This document shows, piece after piece, positions 32,370 to 33,575 of a stretch of DNA of 33,575 nt. The DNA is from Glomus cerebriforme (lineage: Eukaryota; Glomeromycota; Glomeromycetes; Glomerales; Glomeraceae). The translations under genes were made by a program, and so were the position numbers. The notes under the pieces were generated by a model, which did not search any database, was not told where the DNA came from, and was given only the letters and a program-made list of their open reading frames with translations. Position 1 is the first letter of the stretch, and each line of letters begins with the position of its first letter. The stretch is from positions 30,943-64,517 of the forward strand of contig QKYT01000632.1 of NCBI GenBank assembly GCA_003550305.1. Direction: 5' to 3'.

Positions 32370-32945
32370 GATTCTGAACTCCTCTCATTATTTTCAGACT
32401 TTACTTTTAAAGGTAAATAAGTATATATATATTATTAAATGAATGTTTACTAATATTTTTTTATGATTGGAAGTCAAAATATAAGTTCTGAACTCCTTAT
32501 TTTAAAGGTAATAACTTCAAAATTATATCTTTTTTTTTTTTATTAAATGAATGTTTACTAATATTTTTTTTTATTTTTTAGGTTTCAAGAAACTAAAGTA
32601 TGACTCTGAACTTCCATTTCGAAGATAAGACTTCAAAATTTTTTTTTTGTTTTTTTTATTAAATGAATATTTACTAGCGTTCTTTTTATTTTTTCTTTAT
32701 TAGGTTCCAGAAAACTGAAGTATGGCATTAAACTTCCATTTCGAAGGTAAGACTTTAAAATTTTTTTGTTTATTTTTTTCATTAAATGAATATTTACTAA
32801 TATTTTTTTTGTTTTTTTTCAGGTTTAGAAAACTGAAGTATAGCTCTGGACTTCTATTTCAAAGATAATAACTTCAAAATGGTTTTTTTTTATTTTATTA
32901 TTTTTTTTATTAAATGAATATTTATTAACATTGGCAAATTTATTA
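32370..32945 (+). repeat. Tandem array of exon-like units (period about 108-127 bp)
   Basis: TTAAATGAAT recurs at 32435, 32543, 32659, 32783 and 32910. Between these lie cores of about 43 nt with the pattern ACTGAAGTATGxCTCTGAAC, then TTCCATTTCGAAG. Cores at 32370-32412, 32582-32624, 32704-32746 and 32823-32864 are each preceded by a pyrimidine tract ending in AG; two of them (and one at 32508) are followed by GTAA. The layout looks like an exon with its flanking introns copied in tandem. The cores have no shared long reading frame. Confidence 0.7.
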
Positions 32946-33575
32946 GTCTGCAAATCTGCACAAGTCTGCAATATGATAATCCTGTACAGATCTTTGAATA
33001 TACCATCAAACTTTGAAAAAAAAAAATTTATGATTTCTGTGCAAATTATTTAAGTATTAAAAATCTGTATAGAATTTTACAAAGCAAATCTTCGAAATAA
33101 CTTCATTTGTAAATTTTTACTATATTTCTGTTTATTATTATCATTTTAATAAAATTGTATTTAAAACTAAATATTTTTTATTTTGTAAAAATTTTGATAC
33201 ATTTTGTAATAAAATATTTTTAGNGNTATTAAAACTCAGTATTAAAACTTTTCTAAGTTCTTTTAATTTAAAAAGTTCCTATCCAAATTAGCGATCTAAA
33301 ATATTATGTGATATTTATCAATTCGAAGTTTAGCAAATGTATTATTAATAAATGATATTTTTAAATAATTTACCATAGTGTTATAATCATTGTCGTCCAT
33401 TGTTGCTTCGCTTCCTTCAGCTTATAATTTTCAGGTCAAATCTAAAGCTAAAATTCTACAAAAAAGTAAGAAATGTTACATTAATAACAGTTCTTTAATA
33501 AAAAAAAACCTATATCTATCTTCTCCAATACAATGTACTAGGGTTCCGCAAATTCAAATCAAATCGAATATAAGC
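32946..33575. other. AT-rich window end
   Basis: AT-rich DNA with CTGCAAATCTGCA words just after the array and two ambiguous bases (33224, 33226). On the minus strand an ATG near 33401 starts MDDNDYNTM and meets a GTAAAT donor-like site. It could begin a gene, but the continuation found is only a few codons long. Confidence 0.3.

Noticed and set aside
4187..32730. Shared 15-mer TGAAGTATGGCATTA at 4187 and 32716
   Set aside because: The match does not extend beyond 15 bases and can arise by chance in AT-biased DNA of this length.
33360..33405. Start of a minus-strand gene (MDDNDYNTM)
   Set aside because: After the donor-like site the best next exon ends after about ten codons, so a real gene cannot be supported.

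Overview
The window reads as nuclear DNA of a fungus with an AT-rich genome, most likely an arbuscular mycorrhizal fungus close to Rhizophagus. The signs are very low GC, short GT-AG introns of about 50-110 nt, a SWIM-type Mutator-like transposon, many miniature inverted-repeat elements, and broken copies of families I associate with that genus (Myb/SANT-like domains, PIF1-like helicases, P-loop NTPases). The organism call is inference. No tRNA, rRNA, CRISPR array or bacterial-style operon was seen.

Layout. 1-5.1 kb holds AT-rich DNA with simple repeats and no gene I can call. 5.42-7.20 kb (minus) is an intact, intronless berberine-bridge-enzyme-like FAD oxidoreductase, visibly richer in GC than its surroundings. 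A 258-bp hAT-like miniature element lies behind its promoter, followed by a truncated Myb/SANT-like ORF. 8.65-12.57 kb is a complete Mutator-like element (MULE) with terminal inverted repeats of about 50 bp, a perfect 10-bp target-site duplication and a three-exon, 777-residue transposase. It sits inside an older, decayed coding-like locus. 13.37-14.01 kb is a second hAT-like non-autonomous element, full of GTCCAAAAC repeats and containing a 140-N gap. A possible 74-residue membrane protein (plus) then converges on a two-exon, 418-residue multi-pass receptor-like protein (minus) whose tail holds five 9-residue repeats. 16-19.7 kb has small uncertain ORFs and decayed fragments.

19.87-25.02 kb (minus) is the best conserved gene: a 17-exon TRAPPC11 (TRAPP-complex subunit with foie gras and gryzun regions). 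I traced the splice phases from start to stop and they give 1,284 residues; one 50-nt intron is uncertain. Upstream are a decayed P-loop NTPase fragment and a frameshifted, spliced gene remnant.

From about 27 kb to the end the sequence becomes extremely AT-rich. It contains two related miniature elements (one with a 6-bp target duplication), a pogo/Tigger-like element flanked by TA, a perfect 31-bp palindrome, and a tandem array whose roughly 43-nt cores look like exons with their splice sites.

The genes do not form a pathway. The window shows a few conserved housekeeping or receptor genes embedded in DNA shaped by DNA transposons. I found no convincing new multi-gene system. The most unusual items are the exon-like tandem array, the repeat-tailed receptor and the intact MULE.
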